Assembly (NCBI RefSeq): GCF_035046505.1
Contig: NC_089826.1
Location: 77,678,754-77,742,753 of the forward strand
Length of the DNA: 64,000 bases
Reading direction: 5' to 3'
Origin: Tiliqua scincoides
Taxonomy: Eukaryota > Chordata > Lepidosauria > Squamata > Scincidae
The notes below the pieces were generated by a model, which saw only the letters and a list, made by a program, of their open reading frames with translations, was not told the DNA's origin and made no database searches. Made by a program: the position numbers and the translations under genes. Each line of letters opens with the position of its first letter. Positions within the stretch are counted from its first letter, which is position 1. This document shows, piece after piece, positions 22,928 through 32,059 of this stretch.

Positions 22928-22960
22928 TTCCTTTATTCGCATGGACCCAGTATTTAACAC
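21596..22960 (-). CDS. CR1 ORF2 reverse transcriptase, N-terminally truncated (454 aa)
   Basis: An open frame for the larger part of a CR1 reverse transcriptase. The first 12 residues or so come from flanking DNA. Motifs are KGKRGDPGNYRPVSL (17-30), the palm aspartate box YLDFQKAFD (94-102), PQGSVLGP (154-161) and the catalytic FADD (182-185). The thumb and C-terminal region (MVRPHLEYC to EEKSIMGYKP) follow. In intact CR1 the ORF2 protein nicks target DNA and primes reverse transcription. Here the endonuclease domain and the first reverse transcriptase motifs are absent, so retrotransposition is not expected. The lack of stops suggests a young copy, not a host gene. Confidence 0.75.
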   Translation of the reverse strand: MLNTGSMRIKEGIFKKGKRGDPGNYRPVSLTSIPGKMVECLIKDRISKHIDEQTLLRESQHGFCKGKSCLTNLIEFFEKVNRHVDVGEPVDIIYLDFQKAFDTVPHQRLLKKLHSQGIRGQVLLWIENWLEARKQRVGVNGQFSQWREVKSGVPQGSVLGPVLFNLFINDLETGLSSEMAKFADDTKLFRVVKTRSDCEELLKDLSRLAGWAAKWQMHFNVSKCKVMHTGAKNQNFRYRLMGSELSVTDQERDLGVVVDRSMKVSTQCAVAVKKANSMLGIIRKGIENKTASIIMPLYKSMVRPHLEYCVQFWSPHLKKDIVEMEKVQKRATKMITGLGHLPYEERLWRLGLFSLEKRRLRGDMIETYKIMQGMDRVDREMLFTLSHNTRTRGHPLKLSVGRVRTDKRKYFFIQRVVGLWNSLPQDVVLASNLDTFKRGLDRFLEEKSIMGYKP

Positions 22961-23036
22961 CCATGGTGGACCTCAACCCATACCAGACCATAGAAAATAA
23001 ATGATATTATATGCATAGTCTAAATGCAGTGGCATA

Positions 23037-23604
23037 ACTAGAGTTGGTGTAACCGTCATTAACTTTATTTATTATATATTATAATAAACATAAAATATAT
23101 TTTAAATATTTTATATTTATTATATAAATATAATAAAATATAAAACTATATAAAATATAAAACAGTACATATAAAACAGGTTATCCAACTTATCAGTAAC
23201 CAACAAAAACCCAGTGGCCAAGTTGAGGATACCCACACAGCTTAGCTATGATTCATGGAAGTGAGAGCTGACTCATACTAACACCTTATTGGTTCCCCGC
23301 TGTATCATAATAACACCTCATTGGCTCTCGGAACAATCAGTCCCATTAGTCAGTTTTGAGTAAAAGAAATCCACTTTTTGTGTTACGTAAGGCAGTTGTG
23401 TTTACCTTTTCCGGTTATTTGGCTGTAGCATTTGATAGAATGCAGATATTTCAGCATGGTTTGTTTCATTGCATTCCACATTAAATTTCTCATTGAATGA
23501 TATATATATATATATCACAATTTTCACAATTTTGGCCAGTAGTGGTGTCCGTTCTGCTGAGTGCATTACCTAGTTCAGTCTACACCCCCTAGCAATGCCA
23601 CTGC
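23037..23604. mobile_element. DNA transposon-like element with CAGTGGCAT ends
   Basis: It starts CAGTGGCATAACTAGAG and ends CTAGCAATGCCACTG, an imperfect inverted pair. The flanks TCTAAATG and TCTTTATG agree at 6 of 8 positions, consistent with a decayed hAT-size duplication. The interior is strongly AT-rich (23060-23170), with an AT microsatellite near 23503. Similar ends occur singly near 26366-26382 and 46110, suggesting a repeat family. Superfamily is uncertain. Confidence 0.55.
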
Positions 23605-24664
23605 TCTTTATGTCTGTGTTCTGTTGAGTTTTAAAATTCATTTTATTTTTTGATTATATTGTTTTTAAAATCATTCTTTTAGTCATCTTGAGGACTGTAG
23701 TTGAAAGTTGGATAAATTAAAACAAGACTCTGCTCTGGAAACAATGGTTGTAAGAAGCATTTTAATCCAGTGTTTAATCATCTGCACTGGTTTCCTGTTA
23801 GCTTTCAGGCTCAATTCAAAGTGCTGCTTATTACTTGTCAACTCCCACATATCTTTGCTGGGGTTCCCAGGGTTGGTGTCAGGGTGCACAAACATGGGCA
23901 GGTCCACCAGGCCAAATCACCCATGAAGCCTCAGTACTGGTGGTAGCAATAGCACCCAGTATGTATCAAGGGGTAAGCAGGAAATACGATAAAGACCCAA
24001 TGAAGGGCTTTGCCCAAGGCCCTCAATAACCTGGTGCAAATACTTGGGAGTGCCTTCTCCAATTTTAATCTTACCATTTTATGATTTGTTGGTGAGGCCT
24101 TGCTCTAAGTGTTTCTCCTTGTTTAAATTTTCTGTTGCCGCAAAGGGAATTTGTGTAGCTGTAAATCCCTGGACCCCCACGTTGCAAGTTCAGGCATCAG
24201 GGAAAAATTTCATTTGCCTGTTCATTCCAGTGCTTTTTCACTGCTACTTCCTCATGCTTGTAGAGCTGGTTCCCTTGCAAGCTGTTTTCAAATGTATCCC
24301 TGTAGCTAGCTCCCACTAGTCTCCCCTTGTGGGTGATTAGAATCAAAATTTTCATGTAAAGGAAGGGATTGTGTCTCCCTTGTAGTTTCCCATTCCTTAC
24401 TAGAATTAGTGCTAATTTAATGGAGATTAGGGGACTGTCAGTCCCTGGGAAAGGTGGGAAAGGTGATTTTCTCAAGAGAGTGGTGAATAAGTGGTGATCA
24501 AAGGAGCGAATAAGGTAGTACAAAATCTCCAGGGAATGTAAAGGTCTTGCTTACTTTGATAGTCTGCCTGTAATGTATCACTTTGTTGGAGCCTTGCAGG
24601 CTTGTTTTTCAACGGATATTTTAAAGTGGACTGGGAGCTAAAGTGGATATTTTGAAGTGGACTG
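23605..24664. other. Mostly unrecognised non-coding stretch
   Basis: A block near 23806-23830 (GGCTCAATTCAAAGTGCTG) resembles part of a common squamate retroposon, but I cannot set its limits. No gene is supported. Confidence 0.4.
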
Positions 24665-24670
24665 GGAGCT

Positions 24671-25149
24671 GTTGTTGTTGTTGGCAACCTTCAGTCTCGA
24701 GAGACTATGGTATTGCGCTCTGAAAGGTGGTTCTGGAACAGCGTCTAGTGTGGCTGAAAAGGCCAATTCGGGAGTGACAATCCCTTCCACACTGGGAGCA
24801 AGTGCAGTCTGTCCCTGGTCTGTCTCCCTGGCTATGGGCCTTCCTTCTTTGCCTCTTAGCCTCAGACTGTTTGCCAAGTGTCTCTTCAAACTGGGAAAGG
24901 CCATGCTGCACAGCCTGCCTCCAAGCGGGCCACTCAGAGGCCAGGGTTTCCCACTTGTTGAGGTCCACTCCTAAGGCCTTTAGATCCCTCTTGCAGATGT
25001 CCTTGTATCGCAGCTGTGGTCTACCTGTAGGGCGCTTTCCTTGCACAAGTTCTCCATAGAGGAGATCCTTCGGGATCCGGCCATCATCCATTCTCACGAC
25101 ATGACTGAGCCAACGCAGGCGTCTCTATTTCAGCAGTGCATACATGCTA
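24671..25149 (-). mobile_element. RTE-like LINE, 5'-truncated 3' end (second copy)
   Basis: A minus-strand copy starting with the (GTT)n tail at 24671 and ending at about 25149. The short duplication GGAGCT flanks it (24665-24670 and 25150-25155). It is very similar to 2692-3252 across the whole shared length. It contains the ORF2 C-terminus and the same 3' terminal bases as the 5S-SINE. Confidence 0.85.
24705..25097 (-). pseudogene. RTE-like ORF2 C-terminus with zinc finger
   Basis: A 130-residue open frame: RMDDGRIPKDLLYGEL, KRPTGRPQLRYKDICKRDL, then WRQAVQHGLSQFEETL, a basic KRQRRKAHS stretch and a C-terminal finger CSQCGRDCHSRIGLFSHTRR ending in C. The finger is complete here, unlike in the 2797 copy. 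It lies after the reverse transcriptase domain and in relatives is presumed to bind nucleic acid. This is a truncated LINE, so no protein is expected. Confidence 0.75.
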
Positions 25150-25211
25150 GGAGCTACATCTTCAATTAGCCATAGATTTACCGGGAACTAGAACTTAAGG
25201 CTAAGGCTTTA

Positions 25212-25285
25212 CTGAGAAGGGCTACAGTACAGACTTAGCTATAGTAATAGTGATCTGCTTAAGTCTGCACTGTGGCCCTTCTCAG
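25212..25285. repeat. Hairpin-forming inverted repeat, 26-bp arms
   Basis: Arm 25212-25237 (CTGAGAAGGGCTACAGTACA, then GACTTA) pairs with 25260-25285 at 24 of 26 positions across a 22-nt loop. It lies just before the Tigger-like element and resembles no known RNA gene to me. A precursor microRNA is possible in shape only. Confidence 0.6.
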
Positions 25286-25819
25286 TTTAGAACTGTATGC
25301 AAGTCACCCCTCGTTATCCACTGGGGTTCCGTTCTGGAACCCCAAGTGGATTAAAAAACACATGGATTTAAAAAAATTGGAAAAATAGATTTAAAAACAC
25401 ACTTCCAGGTTTCTTGCCCTTCCATTGCTCCTAATGGAATAAGATCTTGGCTCAACATCTGCAGGGATTTGATTCTGGGACTCCCTACTGATACCATAAA
25501 ATGTGTTAAATAAAACCAGTTTTTAAAAATTTTTAAAAAGTGTGTCCCTTTATAATTGTGGCTTAAAAACAGCTTCTCTTACTGCTGTAGGGAGGCAGTG
25601 GGCAATTAGAAATGCAAAGGACCCCCTGCCTTTGACTGGCTCAGATGGAATGATCGCTTGCATGACTGTCTCTCTACAACAGTAAGAAAAAACAGTTTTT
25701 TTTAAACTGTGATTTTAAAGGGATGCATTTTTCCCTTCTCCAGGGATCAGCACATTCCTTCTCATTTGCAGTGGCCATTCGTGTTGAGTCAAAACCGTGT
25801 ATAAAAAATCAGTGTATAA

Positions 25820-26190
25820 CAGGGGTGCTCACACTTTTTTGGCTCGAGAGCTACTTTGAAACCCAGCAAGGCCTGGAGATCTACCAGAGTTTTTTTTACA
25901 ATGTTCGCGCCATCATAACATATAACATTTATGTGTACAATGTACATTGGTGTACCTTGAGCCCCACTGAGTATAACAGGACTTACTCCTGAGTAGACAT
26001 GCCTAGGATTAGGCTGTGAGGCTGCAATCCTAGCCACACTTACCTGGGAGTAAGCCCCATTGAGTACAATGGGCCTTACTCCCGGCGTTTCCTCCCAGAG
26101 GCACCTGAAGGGGGGCTCGGCACTCCGCGATCTACTCATTTTGCCTCGCGATCTACCGGTAGATCGCGATCCACCTATTGAGCACCCCTG
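25820..26190. mobile_element. Non-autonomous hAT inside Tigger-like element
   Basis: The ends are CAGGGGTGCTCACAC and ATTGAGCACCCCTG, with exact GTGTATAA duplications at 25812-25819 and 26191-26198. Subterminal arms repeat GAGATCTACC/GGTAGATC. It itself contains a palindromic TTACCTGGGAGTAAGCCCCA block (26035-26085). Confidence 0.92.
25983..26086. repeat. Palindromic GGGAGTAAGCCCCATTG element inside hAT
   Basis: Two adjoining copies of the short Harbinger-like palindrome: ACTTACTCCTGAGTAGACAT followed by GCAATCCTAGCCACACTTAC and GGAGTAAGCCCCATTGAGTA, then its inverse. Confidence 0.55.
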
Positions 26191-26540
26191 GTGTATAACA
26201 ACGCTGGACCTGTATTAGCTTTCCCCTCTTCAAATTTATGAATAGACTGGATCGCTGGTATAGCTGCAGGAAAGCCTGCGTTTTGCCATCACTGCCCAAA
26301 ATGGCTCTTATGGTGAGTGGGAGCTGCCCCTTATATGGTGCATTGCGGCACCTGCAGTACATAGTGCGCCACCCCTATAGCTATGCCACTGGTTTCTGTT
26401 GAGTTTTACTGCAGCTAGTCAAAACCAAACCTCTACAACATAATTCAAAAGTGTGTGTTTCTGCAGAATTAACTTGAATTAGACTACTGTCAATGCCCTT
26501 TCTGGCTGTGCCTTTATTAACACCTGTGCTTAATAATTTA

Positions 26541-26620
26541 GGGCACAATCCTAACCAGAAGTAAGTCCTATTTTGTTCAACGGGGCTTACTCTCAGGAAA
26601 GTGTGGTTAGGATTGCAGCC
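26541..26620. mobile_element. 80-bp palindromic Harbinger-like MITE
   Basis: TTA flanks both sides (26538-26540 and 26621-26623). The ends are GGGCACAATCCTAACC and GGTTAGGATTGCAGCC. The core reads AAGTAAGTCCTATTTTG, then CGGGGCTTACTCTCAGG. This is the cleanest member of the short palindromic family in the window. Confidence 0.8.
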
Positions 26621-26875
26621 TTAAATAAACAAACACTAGTACTTACCTTCTCCTTGCACTGATGCTTAACTTGCCTGTTTATGGCAATGCTTTGTCAGTT
26701 TCATGACATAGACTGTAATGCTGATGTAATGTTTCTACAGCCTGTGGGCTGTTTCATTATGACAGGGCTCACTCATGGTCATAGAGCTGGTTCCCATGCA
26801 AGCTAATCCAAATTTTGAATGATTCTTAATGAATTTTTTTTAAAAAATTATTGAGTTATTTTCATTAATGTAAAT

Positions 26876-27351
26876 TACATTGGCATCCTTCAGTCTTGGA
26901 AGACTGGTGTCACGCTCTGAAAAGTGGTTCTGGAACAGAGTGTCCTCTCCAGTGCGCGAAGCCTGGGTAAAGTAGATATGGAGGATAGACTGTTTCCCAT
27001 GCAGCAAATCCCCCCCTCTCCACATCACTGAAATGGTCCAATGGAAAGGCAGAGGCCAATACGGTTGGTTCCAGCGGTGTTGCAGGAGTTGCCAGAGCGT
27101 GACTGTGTTCAGCCATGAACTGCCTCAGGAACTCCGGCTCCGGATTTTGCCTCGAGGTTGACTCCTGAAGCCTTTTCCATAACTGGACATAGCCACAAGG
27201 CAGTGGAGGTTTGGGATCAGAGTTTTCCTTCTCTCAGATGAGCTGCCTTCCCAGGCTAACGAGTCCCATCTACCCGGTGGCTGTTTAGTCACCTCTTATG
27301 ACAATTGCAGCCAAACTGAGGGCCTACTCTTATCCCTAGCCCCCAGGGGAC
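26876..27351 (-). mobile_element. 476-bp retroposon with 11-bp TSD, minus strand
   Basis: TTAATGTAAAT flanks both sides (26865-26875 and 27352-27362), a retroposition-type duplication. On the minus strand it starts AGTCCCCTGGGGGCTAGGG and ends CAGAGCGTGACACCAGTCTT, then CCAAGACTGAAGGATGCCAA. The last 60 bases match the 3' end of the RTE-like LINEs with some divergence. Internally it has a 68-codon frame (26910-27116) beginning MAEHSHALATPATPLEPT. It could be a SINE-like or internally deleted partner of that LINE; the 5' part is not tRNA- or 5S-like by eye. Confidence 0.75.
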
Positions 27352-27499
27352 TTAATGTAAATAAATAAATAAATATTCTCTCCCTGGAATACTTATGGAA
27401 TTATCCTCTGGAGACTGAAGATGCTCAGGTGGATCTACTTTTCAGTAAAGAAAGCTTGGTTGCTAGTAAGAGCTTGAGATGTATTCTTTCAGAAACTTA

Positions 27500-28000
27500 T
27501 TGGCTGATACTGCTCTTGTGCACACTGCCAGGGAGATGGCCGTCATGAAAGTGCTGTAAAGCACTTTATGGCGATGAGGAGGAAAGTGCTGGTGTGGCCA
27601 GCGTGGGTGGGTGCCAAGCCTCCATGCCAGTCAGAGAGGCCCCTGGAGTCATTGGCAATAAGGGGTGATCTGGGGTGGGGGAAGGCAGGGAGGAGGCGAA
27701 ACTGGGAGAGGAAAGCAGTTCAGGCCCGGTAGGGGAATGGGGATTGCGGTTTAGGCTGCCACCAGATCCTATCCCCTGTCCCTGGGCCTAAAAGCCCAAC
27801 ATGGGGCTACTCAGTTCTGCCTTAGCATTTGAGCTGGTTCAGGTTTGAATAACCCCATTGGGCAGGCTGGGGTTATGGGAACAAATGTTCCTTTACCTCA
27901 GTGAGACTCCGGCTACTTGCCTGCCCGTGTGGGATACAGCAGTCACTGTTTTAGTGCCACTGTATAATGGCACGTGCAGTTCTGTTAGGATTGGGCTGTT
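27500..28000. mobile_element. Longer Harbinger-like non-autonomous element
   Basis: It contains a GTGCTGTAAAGCACTTTATGG near-palindrome and a GGCAGGGAGGAGGCGAAACTG stretch, as in 14388-14938. It ends GTTAGGATTGGGCTG near 28000. The left end is weak (GGCTGATACTGC). I see no transposase. Confidence 0.5.
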
Positions 28001-28004
28001 ATTC

Positions 28005-28353
28005 TTTGGTCTTTATTCCAGAATTTCCCCTGTGGAAGGGGAAGTAGCCATTTCTAAACCTTAGTAAATGTTGATATTGCTATTTTTTTGTCCTTAAAAA
28101 GAGAAGAAAAAGAAAACGCAATCAAAAATGCCCAAAAGGATCAGGTTTAAATCAATCCTTTGCCTACCATAACTCATATGAGACTTTTTTTTTTATAGTG
28201 GTCCTTACGTACTTCAATTTTCCAAGTTCTTCTTCAACTTTTTCTCTGTCATCTAATATCAATTTTATAGCACTGTCACCTTTGTATGGGCAGATTATGG
28301 GGTCCACCTGATTTATTTAGCATGGGAATTTCCCAAATATCTCTTTTTCTTAC

Positions 28354-28395
<42 letters not shown>

Positions 28396-28860
28396 TAAAA
28401 TACTATACCAATTATCTCACACCCTGCAGCTGTGCCAGGAGCCACCTCAAGGGATTGTTCATATGTTAGGGGTTAACCTGAAATCCTGATACAGAAAGAT
28501 CTGGAATATCTTGGTGCTGAGTAGCGCAAATACACTGTAGTATTTTGAAATTGGACTATATGTAGAGAAAGAACATCATTTTTTTTTTTCCAAATCAGTT
28601 TCTACTGACTTGAGGTGAAAGAAATGTCTGTTGGATGAAGAGGAATAGCCAAGTAAATAAGAACTGAAATATTTTACTTTAACACATAGAACACACAGTG
28701 TCATGACATGTAAAATGTCAACACTTGTAGCAGACCAGTAGGTATTAAACAAAAAAATTTTTTTTGGGGGGGGGGGATAGTTTTGTAATTTGCTTTGATA
28801 GGGCTCATTCACTCATCATTAAATATAAAAGTAACTGTGAAACTAGATACTCAATTTAGT
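28005..28860. other. Non-coding stretch with one microsatellite
   Basis: AT-rich DNA with T and G homopolymers (near 28184, 28577, 28757 and 28767) around the TG repeat. No gene is supported. Confidence 0.5.
28356..28393. repeat. (TG)n microsatellite
   Basis: Nineteen TG dinucleotides. Confidence 0.95.
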
Positions 28861-28864
28861 TCAG

Positions 28865-29225
28865 TGATTCCCAAAGTCCTCTTTAGGAGGAGGGAACCAC
28901 CAAAGTGCTTGCAGGGGAATTGCAGCAATAGGGTCCCCAGGATTGTGCTGCTGCTGGGGAAAGAGGGAAGGTTCCTGGCTTACTTGAAGCCAGCAACAGA
29001 GTCCAGGGGGAGGGGGGGTACGGGGAACCCCGTGGGCACCTCTGCAGGGCTCCCCAAGCCTGGAAAAAATTTGTTTAAGTGATTGGAAGCCACTTCCGGT
29101 TTCTGATCGTGAAACCGTACTTCTGATCACATTTTAAAAAATATTTTTCACGCTTGGGGAGCCCTGCAGAGGTGTCCACGGGGCTCCCTGCATCCCCTGG
29201 ACCCTGACATTGGCTTCAGCTAAAA
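28865..29225. mobile_element. Foldback hAT-like element, right end missing
   Basis: The left end is CAGTGATTCCCAAAGTCC. The interior arms GCAGGGCTCCCCAAGCCTGG and GCTTGGGGAGCCCTGCAG are inverted around a central CACTTCCGGTTTCTGATC. It is in the same family as 17750 and 30484. The outer right terminus is not seen. Confidence 0.6.
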
Positions 29226-30475
29226 CTGTGCTCCAGCTAATGATCCATCTAGGTTTTCTATCGGTCTGATGCAGTTCTTGTGCTGTACATTGGTTATTTC
29301 TGAGGAATGTCTAAAGAAAGCAGTGAAGGATAATGCTTTCAGTGAAAATTAAAAAAAAATTAAGGGATCAAAACGAAGTAACATGTGCAATAAATGAAAT
29401 ACAGTCCACTTGATTATAAAAATTCCCATTATTCCCGATAATGGTCCCAATCCAATGAATGCATGCCCCCAAAAACACTTGAGAAGGAAATTCTCTCCCT
29501 CCAAGCTGACAAGGAAAATTTATTGAGCCCTATGGAAAGTGAAACTGAGCCATACGTGCACTTCTTTCTCATGAGTAGGCAAATGTGTTTCAGCTCCTAT
29601 TGAAAGCCAGGCAAAGGGGAACACAAGGTCCCTTTGCTTATTTTGGGTACTTTATATTTGGACCAGAGGATCCCCAATGGAATCCGCTCTCCCTGAATTC
29701 AAGGATAGGGAGACTCATCACAGCCCCACTGCCGGACTTTGAAAGAAAGGGACTAGCCCAATTTCACCCCCATAGTTTTCATTAAGCTACAAGGAGAGAG
29801 CCTCACACAGTTTGGAGGACTGTGGATAAGTTAGAATGGCCTATAGGTGTGGAATTGTGTTTTTTTCAATATCTCGCCACCCCCCCCATAGGCTACAACA
29901 CACATTGGCTTTTTTGGGGGGGGGGGAACATGTATTTCATGGAATTTGACTGGTATTTCTTATCTACACCTCCAAAGCAGAAATTTGATGATGCAAGCTT
30001 GGCAGAGATTTGTTGATATGGCCATGAGGTGACTTAAGAGTTAAAATTTCTCCTTCTGCAAGATTTGAAGAACATGAGGAGTGAAAGCCTTCATCTCCTA
30101 TCTCCTTCAAACAAATACTGAGATCTCCCAAATCCTTAACTAAGCAAAACTCCTGCTGGCAAGAGTCTTAAATTTAGTCACTTATGGAGTAAAGCCAATG
30201 AAGACACAGATTTTGTCCTAAGATTGACAAAGGTTTATGTAATCTGCAAAGATTCTGAATGGTATCTAAATCTGCATGCCTGCTCATCTACAAATATGTG
30301 CACAACCACAGTGACTTAGCAGTGTAAATGAGTTCCTTATGTATCCATGAAAATACATGCCTTAATCTTCCTCAGATTGTCCTTTAATACCTGAGCAATG
30401 GAGAAGCAAATGGGGATCCAACAAGTGTGAAAGTGTGTTGCATCTTCGTCAGGGAATTCTTTAAAACTTTGTCTA
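29226..30475. other. Non-coding stretch, nothing recognised
   Basis: C and G homopolymer runs near 29879 and 29919. No gene or bounded repeat. Confidence 0.5.
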
Positions 30476-30483
30476 TTCTAGAC

Positions 30484-31331
30484 CAGTGGTTCTCAAACTT
30501 AGGGAGAGTTTTACTCCCTAAGTAAGTCTTTGCGAGGGAGGGGCTAGGGCAGTGATGCGATCCCCAGGATTGCGTCACTAATGGGGTGAAATGGGGCTAT
30601 TTTTACTTTCTGAGGGCTGCTGGTAGCTGCAAGAGTTGTGGGGACCCCTGAGCAGCCTTCTGCAGGGCTCCCCGATACTTAGAATGTTGACTTAGAATGT
30701 TGAGAAAAACTGGTCGCTAAGCACTTTCTGGTTGCTTGGCGACCAGTTTTTCTCAACTTTCTAACATTCTAAGACAGGCATGTCAAACATAAGTCCCGGC
30801 GGCTGGATGCGGCCCGCGGAAGCTTTTTATACGGTCCTTGGGCTCTCATCTGCTAAGCAGTGCTAAGGTGTTACTTCTGAAAGAGCAGCCCACATGAAAA
30901 TTGGGCTCTCCCATATCTTGAAATATGATCAAGATTTGCGTATTTTCTATTTTGTTATTTGCAGCTAATGAGTTTCTAAGTGAGAAAAAAAGTGTTTATT
31001 TTTGGTTATGACCTGTTTAATGACATCACTTCTTGCCTAATGACATCACTTCCGGCCCTCAAGCAGGCATCATGAATGCTATGTGGCCCTCCGTATGAAT
31101 TGCGTTTGACACCCCTGTTCTAAGACAACATTCTAAACATCGGGGAGCCCTTCAGAGGGCTGCTCGGGGCTTCCCACAACTCCTGAAGCTGCCAGCAGCC
31201 CTCGGTAGTAAAAACAGCCAACTTTCACCCCTTTTAGTGACGCGATCCTGGGGATCGCGTCGCTACCTCCCCCCTTCCCCTTAAAGGGACGGCGGAAGTT
31301 TTACACAAGCTGGTGGGTTTGAGAACCAGTG
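30484..31331. mobile_element. Foldback hAT split by another hAT, TTCTAGAC TSD
   Basis: The ends are CAGTGGTTCTCAAAC and the exact-type inverse GTTTGAGAACCAGTG. Exact TTCTAGAC duplications lie at 30476-30483 and 31332-31339. The element is a long palindrome: the inner arms 30694-30723 and 30733-30762 match at about 28 of 30 positions around a 9-nt loop, and the outer arms (GGGCTCCCCGAT and ATCGGGGAGCCC) flank them. A hAT copy at 30775-31117 sits in one arm. Confidence 0.9.
30775..31117. mobile_element. Inner non-autonomous hAT, TTCTAAGA TSD
   Basis: The ends are CAGGCATGTCAAAC and GTTTGACACCCCTG, with exact TTCTAAGA duplications at 30767-30774 and 31118-31125. Because it interrupts one arm of the outer foldback, it is the younger insertion. 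Confidence 0.92.
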
Positions 31332-31515
31332 TTCTAGACCATTAGCTGTGTCCTCCTCATCAAATGCTCATGGTATGAAGTCGTAAATTTGCAAGTGATT
31401 ACACGCAACCCCACCAACACGCACCAGAAGTTTATAAAAAGTAGGTAATTGCCATGACATGGAAAGCATAGCTGTGAGTATTTCACTGATCTTTGAAGAG
31501 TCTAAAAGTATATAG

Positions 31516-32008
31516 CAAATGTTCCCAGACTGGGATGTTGCAAAGCCCCAGCTCATGGGAACCTGTCTCTACCCCCTTAAGGGGTGTGGCAAAGTCACTG
31601 CAGTGGTGACAGCACTCCCAGGATCATGCTACTGTCACAAAAGGGGGTTTCCAACATACCAGGGGTCAGCTAGCCCTCTGGAGGGTGCGGGGGGGGGCAC
31701 AGGCCCCTCTGCAGGCCTTTCTGAACCTCAGAATGCCTTCTTGATGTGATGATGATGCACTTCCGGTTTTGCAGCAAAAACTGGAAGTGGGTCGCAATCA
31801 CATAAGGAAACCATTTTGAGATGCAGGAATGTCCGCAAAGGGGTCCGTGCCCAACTGCACCCTCCAGAGGCGTGACGCAAGCCCCGGTAAGTCAGAACCC
31901 CCCTTTTTTGTGGTGGTAGTGCAATTCTGCGAGTGCCATCTACCACTGCAACCCCATAACTACTTAGGGAGGTTCCAACTCACTTGTAGAGTTTGGGAAC
32001 CTCTGGTA
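31516..32008. mobile_element. Foldback hAT-like element
   Basis: The left end is near GTTCCCAGACTGGGATG and the right end reads AGTTTGGGAACCTCTGG. Internal arms are inverted around CACTTCCGGTTTTGC (GATGTGATGATG and its weaker inverse), and there is a GGAGGGTGC/GCACCCTCC pair. It is in the same family as 17750. No clear duplication. Confidence 0.55.
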
Positions 32009-32059
32009 CATAGGATAAAATCAAAATTACTTACTCCCAGTAGCAACTCCTAGGGACTA

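Larger units (their letters stand above)
25298..26212. mobile_element. Tigger-like element split by a hAT
   Basis: TA flanks both ends (25296-25297 and 26213-26214). The left end reads TGCAAGTCACCCCTCGTTATCC and the right end is ACGCTGGACCTG. It shares its 3' half, including GGGATCAGCACATTCC and CATTCGTGTTGAGTCAAA, with 34617-35102. A TA duplication and CTCGTTATCC-like ends suit TcMar-Tigger elements. A hAT copy at 25820-26190 interrupts it. Confidence 0.7.
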
